Source: Aerococcus agrisoli
GTDB lineage: Bacteria > Bacillota > Bacilli > Lactobacillales > Aerococcaceae
Direction: 5' to 3'
Length of the DNA stretch: 64,000 nucleotides
NCBI RefSeq assembly: GCF_003797145.1
Contig: NZ_RKMG01000002.1
Span: 93,712-157,711, forward strand
Shown: positions 26,239 through 32,812 of the stretch, one piece after another
Numbering within the stretch: the first letter of the stretch is position 1
How the letters are laid out: each line of letters opens with the position of its first letter
Notes under the pieces: model-generated
What the model was told of the DNA's origin: nothing
What the model saw: the letters and a program-made list of their open reading frames with translations, nothing else
Databases searched by the model: none
Program-made: the position numbers and the translations under genes

Positions 26239-27563
26239 TAAAATCCACCTTTCCATGTATTTGTATCCTGTACCGGTACTTCAGCAACTGGTGTAGGATT
26301 ATCATCTACTACCATCCCGTCTTGGATTATAATCGTGCATTCTTCTCCACCAGAAACTCGTGTGGCAATAGCTTGCAGTTGCTCTTGTTCTAACCATTGA
26401 CCAAACTCTTGCATTGTCTCGATGTCCATTTGCTCCAACTTATCGATTAGCACAAAGCCACATTCTGGATTTAATTTGCGCACAATAGACACCGCTACAA
26501 TCAACTGTTGTGAGCCAGACATGTTATCCCATTTTTGACCTTGATAAGTGATCTCGCTATCCACTACTGATAGACCAGAAAGTGGTAAGTTGGCATTGTT
26601 TAAAAGCTCCATCTTACTTTGACGAATATCTTCAATGTCTTGGTTCAAGGCTTTATATTGATTTTCTAATCGTAACGCCTCATCTTCAGCCATTGCCTTC
26701 TCAGCGTTTGTGCGAACTTTATCGTTAATCGTTTCGATTTCAGCGATACTTGCTTCAATTTCTGCCGTCGATTCATCTTGTAGTTGTGCTGCAGTCTTAT
26801 TCGCATTTTCTAAATCAGTAGCCGTTTCTGTATGTTTAGCTTTCATATCTGATAGCTCTTGTTGGATACGTGCTAATTCATTTTCCTTTTGTTCAATCAG
26901 ATATTTTTGATTTGCAAACTGATCAGCCAATTGTTTCGCTTGATTTCTTTTTTGTTGATTAGCCCCATTGCGTGCAAGAATTTCTTGTTGTTGATTAACC
27001 AAATCAGAAGCCTTGATATAGTCATTAGGAGCATCTGGATACTCTGGTAATTCATTCGCATGAGCTCGCTTAGATCGTGCTTCTTGTCCCGTATATAAGC
27101 GCTGATTAGCCTTTTCTTGCTCCTCTTTTTCGAGTTGTGCTAACTGGTCACCGACACCGATAATCTGCAGCAGTGTGTCAGCCTTTTCTTTTGCGGTTGA
27201 ATCCATAAACTTTGGTAAATCGATGGCCAACTCCGATACGAAACTATCTAGTAAGTTTTGACCCGCCTTATCACCTGATGGATCAGTTACTTTTAAATCT
27301 GAGTTTTTACCCTTGCGCTCGACAATTAGCCCGTTTGATAGCTCTACTTTTAGATATGGGTCAGACATACTACCTTCGCGATTAGCTTGGCTAGGACGCT
27401 TACGATTACCACCTAAGGCCCATGCAATGGCATCTAGTACAGATGATTTACCTTGGTTATTTCTACCACCTAAAACCGTTAAGCCGCTCGCTGACGGCTC
27501 AAGCATTACAGCCTTCACACGTTTTGTATTTTCAATTTCTAATTTATTAATTTTCACTGTCAT
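26238..27563 (-). CDS. SMC/Rad50-like coiled-coil ATPase
   Basis: A 441-residue protein with Walker A GRNNQGKSS (about residues 33-41), a central coiled coil (about 130-320, rich in Glu/Gln/Lys), and a C-terminal ATPase half with the signature-like SGSQQL and a Walker B strand FVLIDKLEQMD. This resembles Rad50/RecF-type ATPases but much shortened. The residue after the Walker B aspartate is Lys, not the usual catalytic Glu. It is the first gene of the replication module and is coupled to the Sak4-like gene. Confidence 0.82.
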   Translation of the reverse strand: MTVKINKLEIENTKRVKAVMLEPSASGLTVLGGRNNQGKSSVLDAIAWALGGNRKRPSQANREGSMSDPYLKVELSNGLIVERKGKNSDLKVTDPSGDKAGQNLLDSFVSELAIDLPKFMDSTAKEKADTLLQIIGVGDQLAQLEKEEQEKANQRLYTGQEARSKRAHANELPEYPDAPNDYIKASDLVNQQQEILARNGANQQKRNQAKQLADQFANQKYLIEQKENELARIQQELSDMKAKHTETATDLENANKTAAQLQDESTAEIEASIAEIETINDKVRTNAEKAMAEDEALRLENQYKALNQDIEDIRQSKMELLNNANLPLSGLSVVDSEITYQGQKWDNMSGSQQLIVAVSIVRKLNPECGFVLIDKLEQMDIETMQEFGQWLEQEQLQAIATRVSGGEECTIIIQDGMVVDDNPTPVAEVPVQDTNTWKGGF

Positions 27564-27617
27564 GATATACTCCTTTATATGTGTAGTAATAAGTCGTCAT
27601 TGCCCTGACGGCTTTTT

Positions 27618-27821
27618 TTATTCATAACTTTCAGCTTCTAAATCTTTAAAACTGTACTCATCATTCAGATTAAAGAGGACTCTCTCAATATCTTCTTCTT
27701 CGTTAATTGCAGTCACTCTGATTTGCTTTTCAGTTACGTAAACTATGTATTCAATTTCTTGCTGCTCTTCTTCCTCATCAGGAAACCACTGTTCTTGATC
27801 TAAATCATAAACACCTCGCAA
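27618..27821 (-). CDS. Small acidic phage protein, 67 aa
   Basis: Starts with TTG 27821 behind AGGGGG. The protein is extremely acidic (PDEEEEQQEIEYIV and INEEEDIERV), strand-rich, and has no membrane segment. Acidic small early proteins of phages often mimic DNA or bind host enzymes, but nothing here allows an assignment. It lies between the small early genes and the replication module. Confidence 0.65.
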   Translation of the reverse strand: MRGVYDLDQEQWFPDEEEEQQEIEYIVYVTEKQIRVTAINEEEDIERVLFNLNDEYSFKDLEAESYE

Positions 27822-27832
27822 GTCATAACCCC

Positions 27833-28015
27833 CTAGCTATAATTTTTCACTTTGTTTTCCTCAAACGTTTGTTCAAGAATCAAATTGTCGTAATAAGTAT
27901 TGATTCGATGAACGTCATCCAAGTGTTCTCTATCCTTGGTTTCAAAATAATTATTAAGCGATTTTTCAATTTCTTTATCTCGCATTTCTTCTAATCGTTT
28001 AATTACGAAACTCAT
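27833..28015 (-). CDS. Small early phage protein, 60 aa
   Basis: A charged helical protein (MSFVIKRLEEMRDKE ... ENKVKNYS). Its ATG overlaps the TGA of the upstream membrane-protein gene (ATGA), indicating coupled translation. No known domain. Function unknown. Confidence 0.6.
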   Translation of the reverse strand: MSFVIKRLEEMRDKEIEKSLNNYFETKDREHLDDVHRINTYYDNLILEQTFEENKVKNYS

Positions 28016-28194
28016 TCAACCACATCCCAAATCCAAGTCTTATACAGCCCCAAAATTGATAGAATTACGCCAACCAAGGTTGCTTCAAAGCCATGTTGTC
28101 TACCAACTTCAACCGTGCCTGCACCGCCTAAGATGAATAAAATACCGATTAGAATCGTAATACCCCACTGTGTCTGTTTTGCTTGTTTACTCAT
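28012..28194 (-). CDS. Small two-span membrane protein, 60 aa
   Basis: A 60-residue protein with two predicted membrane segments (about residues 11-27 and 38-52) separated by a short charged turn (VGRQHGFEA). It lies directly after the early XRE regulator gene and is coupled to the next gene. Early phage membrane proteins may act in superinfection exclusion or host takeover; no specific role can be assigned. Confidence 0.65.
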   Translation of the reverse strand: MSKQAKQTQWGITILIGILFILGGAGTVEVGRQHGFEATLVGVILSILGLYKTWIWDVVE

Positions 28195-28196
28195 AT

Positions 28197-28391
28197 CTAT
28201 TCCTCCCTAAATTCGTTAATATCTACGCCTAGTGCGTCTGCTAATTTGAATGCCGTACTTATTTTTATTTCTTTAGTTGAGCCATCGTATATTTTGTAAA
28301 TTACTGAGTGATTAACGCCAACTTTTTGAGCAATTTGATGCCTTGTTAATTCTGCGTTATCCATTAATTCTTTAATTTTTTTTGTATTCAT
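28197..28391 (-). CDS. Small XRE-family DNA-binding protein
   Basis: A 64-residue helix-turn-helix protein, almost all of it an XRE domain (LTRHQIAQKVGVNHSVIYKIYDG, followed by ISTAFKLADALGVDINEF). It is the first gene to the left of the inverted RNA cassette and reads leftwards with the early genes. Possible roles are a second Cro-like repressor or an early regulator. GGAGAAC stands just before the ATG. Confidence 0.82.
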   Translation of the reverse strand: MNTKKIKELMDNAELTRHQIAQKVGVNHSVIYKIYDGSTKEIKISTAFKLADALGVDINEFREE

Positions 28392-28430
28392 AAGTTCTCC
28401 TCATAATTAAGCTAATTATTGTTCGATAAG

Positions 28431-28459
28431 TTGTTCTTTTAATATAAACCATATATAAT
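28431..28459 (+). promoter_or_regulatory. Possible plus-strand promoter of the RNA cassette
   Basis: TTGTTC at 28431-28436 and a perfect TATAAT at 28454-28459 are separated by 17 bases. If active, it would transcribe the cassette rightwards, starting near 28466. The same bases are the proposed 5' strand and loop of helix P1 of the group I intron, so the two readings compete. Confidence 0.45.
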
Positions 28460-28724
28460 AATGGAACAGATTGCCCCTCATTACAGCGATGTTATGAGTG
28501 CATTGGGTGAATTCAAGGAACTCTAAGTCTTTTGATATGAGAACCCTGAGCCAAGCTTAGTTTTTCGTTTTACTAAACTAAGAAGGTGCAACGCATAGAT
28601 TGTGACTAACGAAGAGAATAATCAATCCACGAGCGCCCAACATCTTATTGAGATGAACAGATATGCTGAACTTATAGGAAACTATAAGATGTATCAGATA
28701 AAAAGTTGATACGATAACAATTTG
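28438..28724 (+). ncRNA. Group I intron-like catalytic RNA core
   Basis: The conserved group I core can be read helix by helix. P1 candidate: 28431-28437 with 28463-28469, ending in a U-G pair at U28437. P2: 28477-28484 with 28491-28498. P3: 28503-28509 with 28634-28640. P4: 28513-28518 with 28545-28549. P5: 28521-28523 with 28539-28541. P6: GCC 28550-28552 with GGT 28585-28587, and P6a 28556-28563 with 28575-28582. P7: GCATA 28593-28597 with TATGC 28662-28666. P8: 28641-28645 with 28651-28655. P9: 28671-28677 with 28682-28688, closed by GAAA. P9-like: 28691-28696 with 28707-28712. The CCTGAGCCAAG and AGGTGCAACGCATAGA segments match known Q and R elements. The 3' splice site is uncertain (G28713 or G28724). 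It lies opposite to the early operon. Confidence 0.82.
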
Positions 28725-28787
28725 AAAGGACTATCAATTGATGCTTCAGTAATTGGTGACAAATTAAGTATTAAAGGAGTTGAAAAC

Positions 28788-29009
28788 TTGAAAGATTCTT
28801 ACATTACAGGTTTATCAACTCTCGCTGATTCAGATAATGATCGTTACGCCGATTCTCTGAAAGCCACTTCGTTTACCGATAGAGTATTAAAAGCTGAATC
28901 AATTAAAGATAGACTTGGTAATCTAATAAACTTACAGAAAGGAGGTGTTAAAAATGACTTCTTATGCAATGAAGTACGAATGCAAACTTCCCAACGATGG
29001 TTCTCATGA
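28788..29009 (+). CDS. Cassette protein 1, 73 aa, unknown
   Basis: The preferred start is TTG 28788, with AAAGGAG eight bases upstream; the frame is open from 28710, so an earlier start near 28722, at the intron boundary, is possible. The sequence (KDSYITGLSTLADSD ... LINLQKGGVKND) is Leu/Asp/Ser-rich and probably helical. Its last ~55 bases overlap the next frame, and the ribosome site of the next gene lies inside it. I do not recognise it. Real translation is uncertain. Confidence 0.45.
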   Translation: MKDSYITGLSTLADSDNDRYADSLKATSFTDRVLKAESIKDRLGNLINLQKGGVKNDFLCNEVRMQTSQRWFS

Positions 29010-29229
29010 CCAAGGAGTAACCTTAGAACTCCCTAGCGATATTACCCTTTTAGTTGAAATAGAAAATGATCCTGAAGATTCTAGATATTTCCAAAGAACT
29101 AAAGTTTATAGATTATCCAATGGTAAAGAGTTAATCGTCATAGAAGAAGAATGGAGCGATTCTAGAATTTTGAGATTCAATTATCCTTTTAATAAAAAAG
29201 GAGACACTCTAGTGTTTAATTTTGATTAA
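28954..29229 (+). CDS. Cassette protein 2, 91 aa, unknown
   Basis: Starts at ATG 28954 behind AAAGGAGGTG, a very strong ribosome site. The 91-residue product (MTSYAMKYECKL ... TLVFNFD) is acidic and strand-rich, without a membrane segment or known motif. It lies on the plus strand, downstream of the group I-like RNA, and ends convergently in the 3' end of a small minus-strand gene (21-base overlap). With the RNA and the preceding frame it forms a separate unit inside the phage early region. Function unknown. Confidence 0.72.
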   Translation: MTSYAMKYECKLPNDGSHDQGVTLELPSDITLLVEIENDPEDSRYFQRTKVYRLSNGKELIVIEEEWSDSRILRFNYPFNKKGDTLVFNFD

Positions 29230-29370
29230 ATCTCTTTTAACCCATTCAGGGTAAGAATCTATATCGCCGATATGTACTTTTATAGTTTTTGTTTTATGCA
29301 CTCGCTTAATCACTGTCGCTAGTCCAATAACTGCAGTGGTTAGTGCGAGTGTTTTTATTGTCTTTTTCAT
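29209..29370 (-). CDS. Small early protein with N-terminal membrane segment, 53 aa
   Basis: An open frame starting at ATG 29370 (MKKTIKTLALTTAVIGLATVIK) with AAAGGTGG upstream. The N-terminus is a positively charged, hydrophobic segment that could be a signal or anchor; the rest is basic (KTIKVHIGDID ... KIKH). It follows the DUF771 gene closely and reads with the early operon. Function unknown. Confidence 0.68.
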   Translation of the reverse strand: MKKTIKTLALTTAVIGLATVIKRVHKTKTIKVHIGDIDSYPEWVKRDLIKIKH

Positions 29371-29375
29371 ACTAT

Positions 29376-29678
29376 TTACCACCTTTCAAAATTTTCAACG
29401 ATCCATTTGTTCATTGGCCACTTATTGAATTGCCACTTCTGTCCCTGGACTTCTGGGAACGTCACTATATTTCCTTCTAATTCTTTTTTGAACGGATACA
29501 GAATTCGTTCTTTAGCATTTCCAGCCGACATATTGACACGCTCACAGAACCAAGCCATATCTCCTACTGCCCCATAATCTAGCTGGTCGTGAAGTTGCTG
29601 TAATTCCGCTTGTTTCTCAAGTAGTAACTTCTGCTTGTCAATTTCCATTAATTGAAAAATTAATTCTTTAGTTTCCAC
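29376..29678 (-). CDS. DUF771 family phage protein
   Basis: A 100-residue protein with the DUF771 pattern: a helical N-terminal half, then DMAWFCERVNMSAGNAKERILYPFKKELE, ending with a Trp-rich segment (KWQFNKWPMNKWIVENF). DUF771 proteins are typical early genes next to cro in Firmicute siphophages and probably bind DNA, though their role is undefined. It follows the Cro-like gene. Confidence 0.82.
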   Translation of the reverse strand: METKELIFQLMEIDKQKLLLEKQAELQQLHDQLDYGAVGDMAWFCERVNMSAGNAKERILYPFKKELEGNIVTFPEVQGQKWQFNKWPMNKWIVENFERW

Positions 29679-29691
29679 ATCGGTGTACCTC

Positions 29692-29886
29692 CTACTTAAT
29701 TCCTAAATATGTTTTAATTTCTTCGACTTTCTCTATTGCTTTCGGACCAGTGCGTTTACCACGAACAATATCTGATAAGTAAGCATCGCTAATACCGATA
29801 ACTTGAGCTAACTGTCTTTGTGTCATTCCCTTACGTCTTAACGTCAATAGAATTCGCCCTTCTAAATCCTCACTCACATACGCCAT
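29692..29886 (-). CDS. Cro-like XRE repressor
   Basis: A 64-residue XRE helix-turn-helix protein (GMTQRQLAQVIGISDAYLSDIVRGKRTGPKAIEKVEEI). It is the first leftward gene from the switch region, divergent from the CI-like repressor gene, the classical cro position. GGAGATGG stands just at its ATG. It presumably represses the repressor promoter when the lytic programme starts. Confidence 0.88.
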   Translation of the reverse strand: MAYVSEDLEGRILLTLRRKGMTQRQLAQVIGISDAYLSDIVRGKRTGPKAIEKVEEIKTYLGIK

Positions 29887-29907
29887 CTCCTTTCGTATAA
29901 AATATTT

Positions 29908-30140
29908 GCTAATTATTTAGCTAATTTCCTAAAAAGCATTGACATAAACTAACTAATATCATAATATTTAGATATAGCAAATAAACACATTAAAACCTTT
30001 GTAAAATAGCATTTCATACGTTCCCCAACGATATTTATTTTGCGTATTTATATGGTTTGGTGCGATTTGTTTAGCTAAATAATTAGCTTATACACATATA
30101 TTACTAACTTATTAGTTAGTTGTCAACAGTTTAAACTAAC
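29908..30140. promoter_or_regulatory. Lysogeny switch: two convergent sigma-A promoters with shared operator motifs
   Basis: Plus strand: TTGACA at 29939-29944, 17 bases, TAATAT at 29962-29967, reading towards the repressor gene. Minus strand: TTGACA at 30126-30121, 17 bases, TAATAT at about 30103-30098, reading towards cro. Both spacers contain AACTAACTAAT, and a third related copy (AACTAACTTAT) lies near 30133. A second motif, GCTAATTATTTAGC, occurs at 29908-29921, with its exact reverse complement at 30074-30087. The first motif would cover both promoters and is a good operator candidate; protein partners are inferred. The transcripts face each other, so their 5' parts overlap by some 130 bases. 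Confidence 0.72.
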
Positions 30141-30184
30141 TTATTTCATAAAGTTTTATTTGTGTTGCAGAAAAGGTGGCAAAA

Positions 30185-30490
30185 ATGCTTTTAGACCGTG
30201 TTAAAGAGCTATCGAAAAAACGCGATATGAGGGTGGCTGATTTAGAAGATGCGTTAGGTTTTGGTAGAAATACTATCTATCAATGGAATAAAAGAACTCC
30301 AGGATCTGACAAACTAGAAAAAGTTGCTGAATACTTCAATGTATCTACTGATTACCTATTGGGAAGAACAGATAATCCAAAAGTTAATACTGATGATACT
30401 TTATTAGCAGCGCATATTGAAGATGACATAACAGAAGAAGAAATGGAAGAAATTAAGCAATTTATTGAATTTATTAAGTCAAAAAGGTAG
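30185..30490 (+). CDS. CI-like phage repressor (XRE family)
   Basis: Start set at ATG 30185, five bases after AAAAGGTGG; a GTG at 30176 lies inside that site. The 101-residue protein has an XRE domain (MRVADLEDALGFGRNTIYQWNKR, followed by KLEKVAEYFNVSTDYLLG), then an acidic tail (DDITEEEMEEIKQFIEFI). It lacks a peptidase domain, so inactivation by the neighbouring ImmA-like protease is the likely induction route. It is divergent from the Cro-like gene. Confidence 0.88.
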   Translation: MLLDRVKELSKKRDMRVADLEDALGFGRNTIYQWNKRTPGSDKLEKVAEYFNVSTDYLLGRTDNPKVNTDDTLLAAHIEDDITEEEMEEIKQFIEFIKSKR

Positions 30491-30497
30491 TGATTAT

Positions 30498-30893
30498 TTG
30501 AATGTAATTGAAAAAATCATGTCTGAATACGATGAATTTAATTATGTTTTTCACCAGAATATGCCTCAAAAGTTGCACGGATTAATCGATGGTACCACTA
30601 TCTATATTAATGACCATATTAGTGATAAACAAAAATTATCAGCAATTATGGAAGAGGTTGGTCATTATAAAACTTCAAGCCACTCAGATATCACTGACTA
30701 TAAAATTAATGCCAAAGATGAAGCAGTAGCACGTCGTTGGTCATACGGCCAATTGATACCTGTAGACTCTATAGCTAGGTATCAAGACCGTGAAGATGCT
30801 GTATTAGTTTATGAAATAGCTGAGGACTTAGAATTGCCAGAAACTATTGTGGAAAGTGCTATATATATGTATAAGGTTAAGGGTATGATTTAG
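30498..30893 (+). CDS. ImmA/IrrE-family metallopeptidase
   Basis: A protein of about 131 residues starting with TTG 30498 behind AAAAAGG; its upstream in-frame part overlaps the repressor gene and is unlikely to be used. The zinc motif of the family is seen as EEVGHYKT (ExxGH), with the third ligand expected in the later KDEAVARRWSYGQL segment. In ImmR/ImmA systems the protease cleaves the adjacent repressor to induce the element. The position after the repressor gene fits that. Confidence 0.87.
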   Translation: MNVIEKIMSEYDEFNYVFHQNMPQKLHGLIDGTTIYINDHISDKQKLSAIMEEVGHYKTSSHSDITDYKINAKDEAVARRWSYGQLIPVDSIARYQDREDAVLVYEIAEDLELPETIVESAIYMYKVKGMI

Positions 30894-30905
30894 GGAGGAT
30901 GTTTA

Positions 30906-31460
30906 ATGGATATTCTTTTTGTGTTCTTGTTATTGGGAGGACTCGGGATAATTGTCGGCATAATATGGTTAATAGTTAATTTAATTAGAAAAAGAAATAA
31001 AAAAATACCGATAATTATAACAGTAGTTTCCTTGGTTATAGCTATTGGCAGCAGCATTGGATTAGATCACGTCAATGAAATAGACTATAACAAACCAGTG
31101 AATACAGCTCTTACAATTTCAAAATTGCGTGGTCAAGGTGGAGAGTATGAGAATGGAACTTTTGATATGGACGATACGTTGTATGATGCTTATATTATAG
31201 ATGACAATGCAGCGGTTATTATAAACTCAAATGATACAGTCAAAGGTTTCTATGCTTACCAGGCTAGCGACTCCGAAGTTTATGAAATTTTAGAAACTTT
31301 AGGTTTCCCAATTGATGATTACTTAACTGATTTCATTTCAGATGATGAATCAAATACTTACACAAAAACTTATGATAATTATTCTATCCAGTTATCAGAG
31401 TATCCAGGAGCTTATGGTGATCATTATGAAAATGAATTATCTGTAATGTTTAACGATTAA
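30906..31460 (+). CDS. Two-span membrane protein of the lysogeny module, 184 aa
   Basis: Two hydrophobic segments lie at about residues 3-26 and 35-52, separated by a basic turn (RKRNKKIP), and are followed by a ~130-residue acidic extracytoplasmic or cytoplasmic domain (NGTFDMDDTLYDAYIIDD ...). It begins at ATG 30906 behind AGGGAGG, 12 bases after the protease gene, so it is probably expressed in lysogens. Position suggests lysogenic conversion or superinfection exclusion, but no homology supports a specific role. Confidence 0.75.
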   Translation: MDILFVFLLLGGLGIIVGIIWLIVNLIRKRNKKIPIIITVVSLVIAIGSSIGLDHVNEIDYNKPVNTALTISKLRGQGGEYENGTFDMDDTLYDAYIIDDNAAVIINSNDTVKGFYAYQASDSEVYEILETLGFPIDDYLTDFISDDESNTYTKTYDNYSIQLSEYPGAYGDHYENELSVMFND

Positions 31461-31504
31461 AAAAAACGCCCCACTCTCTACTTTGGACGGTCGAAGAGTG
31501 AGGC
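31459..31504 (-). terminator. Terminator for leftward transcription
   Basis: The stem 31468-31477 pairs with 31495-31504 (GCCTCACTCT with AGAGTGGGGC on the minus strand, one G-U pair), followed on the minus strand by GTTTTTTTT. It would stop transcription entering from the right; for plus-strand transcription there is no U tract. Confidence 0.65.
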
Positions 31505-31594
31505 AATCTGAAGTTTGACAAAACGCACTATGTGTGTGCATTCTGCATACCTATTATACCAGAGTTCACACTGAAATGGTAGGAGTGATAAATA

Positions 31595-32695
31595 ATGGCA
31601 AGCGTTAATAAAGATCCTAAAACCAATAAATGGTACGTTAGATATAACGTCTACGATAACAAAGGAAATAGACACCAAAAGATGAAAAAAGGCTTCAAAT
31701 CAAAAAAAGAGGCTCAAATTTATGGCACTAAACAAGAAGAAATTACTTACGATATTAATGCTGATATGCCCTTTGCTGATTACTTTGAGAAATGGTTTTA
31801 TACATATAAAGAAACTATGATAACTGATAAAGTTATCAAAGAGTATAAACACCTTATAAAATTAGTACATGAGTATTTTGGTAATTTACCCTTAAAGCTA
31901 TTGACCAGGCAACGGTATCAGACGTTTATTAATATAAGAGGCAAAAATAGAGCTAGAAACACCGTTGAAAAAACACATTTCAGATTAAAACAAGCTATTC
32001 AAATGGCTTTAGCTGATAATCTGATACAGGTTGACCCTACTTTCAATGTTGTGATTAGCTACGATAATGATCAGCAATCAAGAATTAAGGCTTGGAATAT
32101 CCATGACGGCGAACTATTAACAAAAGCGTTTCAAGATGAATTAACGCCTAGAAGTACAGCGCTATATATTGCTATCAATACTGGTTTACGTCTTGGCGAG
32201 ATATATGGATTATCATGGGATGATATCCACGGAAATGTATTAGAGGTAAATCGTGGTTATGATTATACTGCAAGTAAAACATTTACTGCAGGTAAGACAA
32301 AGACAAGTATTCGTAAAATTAAAATTACTGATACTTTTAAGAAACATATATTTGAATATAAACTAAAGTTTCAATCACAGTCACCTAAGTTTTTATTCTT
32401 GGATAAATTTGAAAACCCAGTAATTACTGATACTGCAATTAGAAAATACTTAAAGAAACTATGTGAGAGTTTATCGATAGAATTTTGTGGTATCCACGGA
32501 CTACGTCATACACATTGTAGCTACCTGATCTATAATGGTATTGATATCAATTACATCAGCAAGCGATTAGGCCACGCTAGCACCATTGAAACGCTTAAGA
32601 CTTATGCACACATACTAAATGAATTTAAGCAGCAACAAGATACAAAGGTAATCGAGATTTTAGAAAATACAGAGCAACATGTGAACACCATGTGA
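31595..32695 (+). CDS. int: Tyrosine-family site-specific integrase
   Basis: A 366-residue phage integrase. The N-terminal ~55 residues form an arm-binding domain (KWYVRYNVYDNKGNRHQK), followed by a SAM-like core-binding domain (about 60-165) and a catalytic domain. Catalytic residues seen are Arg in NTGLRLGEIYG, the HxxR box in GIHGLRHTHCS, a histidine in RLGHAS and the tyrosine in ETLKTYAHIL. It ends 110 bases before argD's stop, at the prophage boundary, the usual place next to attR. Confidence 0.95.
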   Translation: MASVNKDPKTNKWYVRYNVYDNKGNRHQKMKKGFKSKKEAQIYGTKQEEITYDINADMPFADYFEKWFYTYKETMITDKVIKEYKHLIKLVHEYFGNLPLKLLTRQRYQTFINIRGKNRARNTVEKTHFRLKQAIQMALADNLIQVDPTFNVVISYDNDQQSRIKAWNIHDGELLTKAFQDELTPRSTALYIAINTGLRLGEIYGLSWDDIHGNVLEVNRGYDYTASKTFTAGKTKTSIRKIKITDTFKKHIFEYKLKFQSQSPKFLFLDKFENPVITDTAIRKYLKKLCESLSIEFCGIHGLRHTHCSYLIYNGIDINYISKRLGHASTIETLKTYAHILNEFKQQQDTKVIEILENTEQHVNTM

Positions 32696-32699
32696 ACTC

Positions 32700-32725
32700 A
32701 CCCTTTACAAACGTTGATATGACAA
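32700..32725. other. Candidate right attachment site (attR)
   Basis: The prophage boundary must lie between the integrase stop (32695) and the argD terminator. CAAACGTTGATATGAC at 32708-32723 resembles the CAACGTTGATAT-like sequences found just after integrase genes of several Firmicute elements. Its partner at the left end is outside the window, so the core cannot be confirmed. No tRNA gene is present here. Confidence 0.4.
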
Positions 32726-32758
32726 CAATTCATATTCCTGCATTCGGCATAAATAAGT

Positions 32759-32803
32759 ACAAAAAGCGGTTAGGACAAGCAAATGTCCCAACCGCTTTTT
32801 CCA
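32759..32803. terminator. Bidirectional terminator between int and argD
   Basis: An 11-base stem, AAGCGGTTAGG-like, pairs with CCAACCGCTTT around the loop near 32780, with A and T runs on both sides. It would end the arg operon (minus) and the integrase transcript (plus). Confidence 0.85.
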
Positions 32804-32812
32804 TAAATTGAA

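Larger units (their letters stand above)
1..32720. mobile_element. Prophage (siphovirus-type), right-hand part; left end outside window
   Basis: The block holds a complete set of head and tail genes, a replication module, a lysogeny switch and a tyrosine integrase next to chromosomal arg genes. Gene order (tail tip, Dit, tape measure, tail chaperones, tail tube, connectors, capsid, ClpP-type protease, portal, terminases, HNH) is that of HK97-fold, long non-contractile tailed phages of Firmicutes. Late and early genes read leftwards; the lysogeny genes read rightwards. Lysis genes (holin, endolysin) and the left attachment site are not in the window. All long structural genes are intact, so an inducible phage is plausible, but the missing end prevents a verdict. 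Confidence 0.95.

Noticed and set aside
27590..27619. Hairpin with T run on the plus strand (GTCGTCA pairing with TGACGGC) inside the minus-strand early operon
   Set aside because: It would act only on antisense transcription; no plus-strand gene precedes it, so I do not list it as a functional terminator.
28722..28787. Earlier start (TTG 28722) for cassette protein 1
   Set aside because: No ribosome site precedes it and it falls on the likely 3' splice region; TTG 28788 with AAAGGAG is better, though splicing could change this view.
32696..32812. tRNA gene as integration target
   Set aside because: No cloverleaf or conserved tRNA bases in the space between the integrase and argD.
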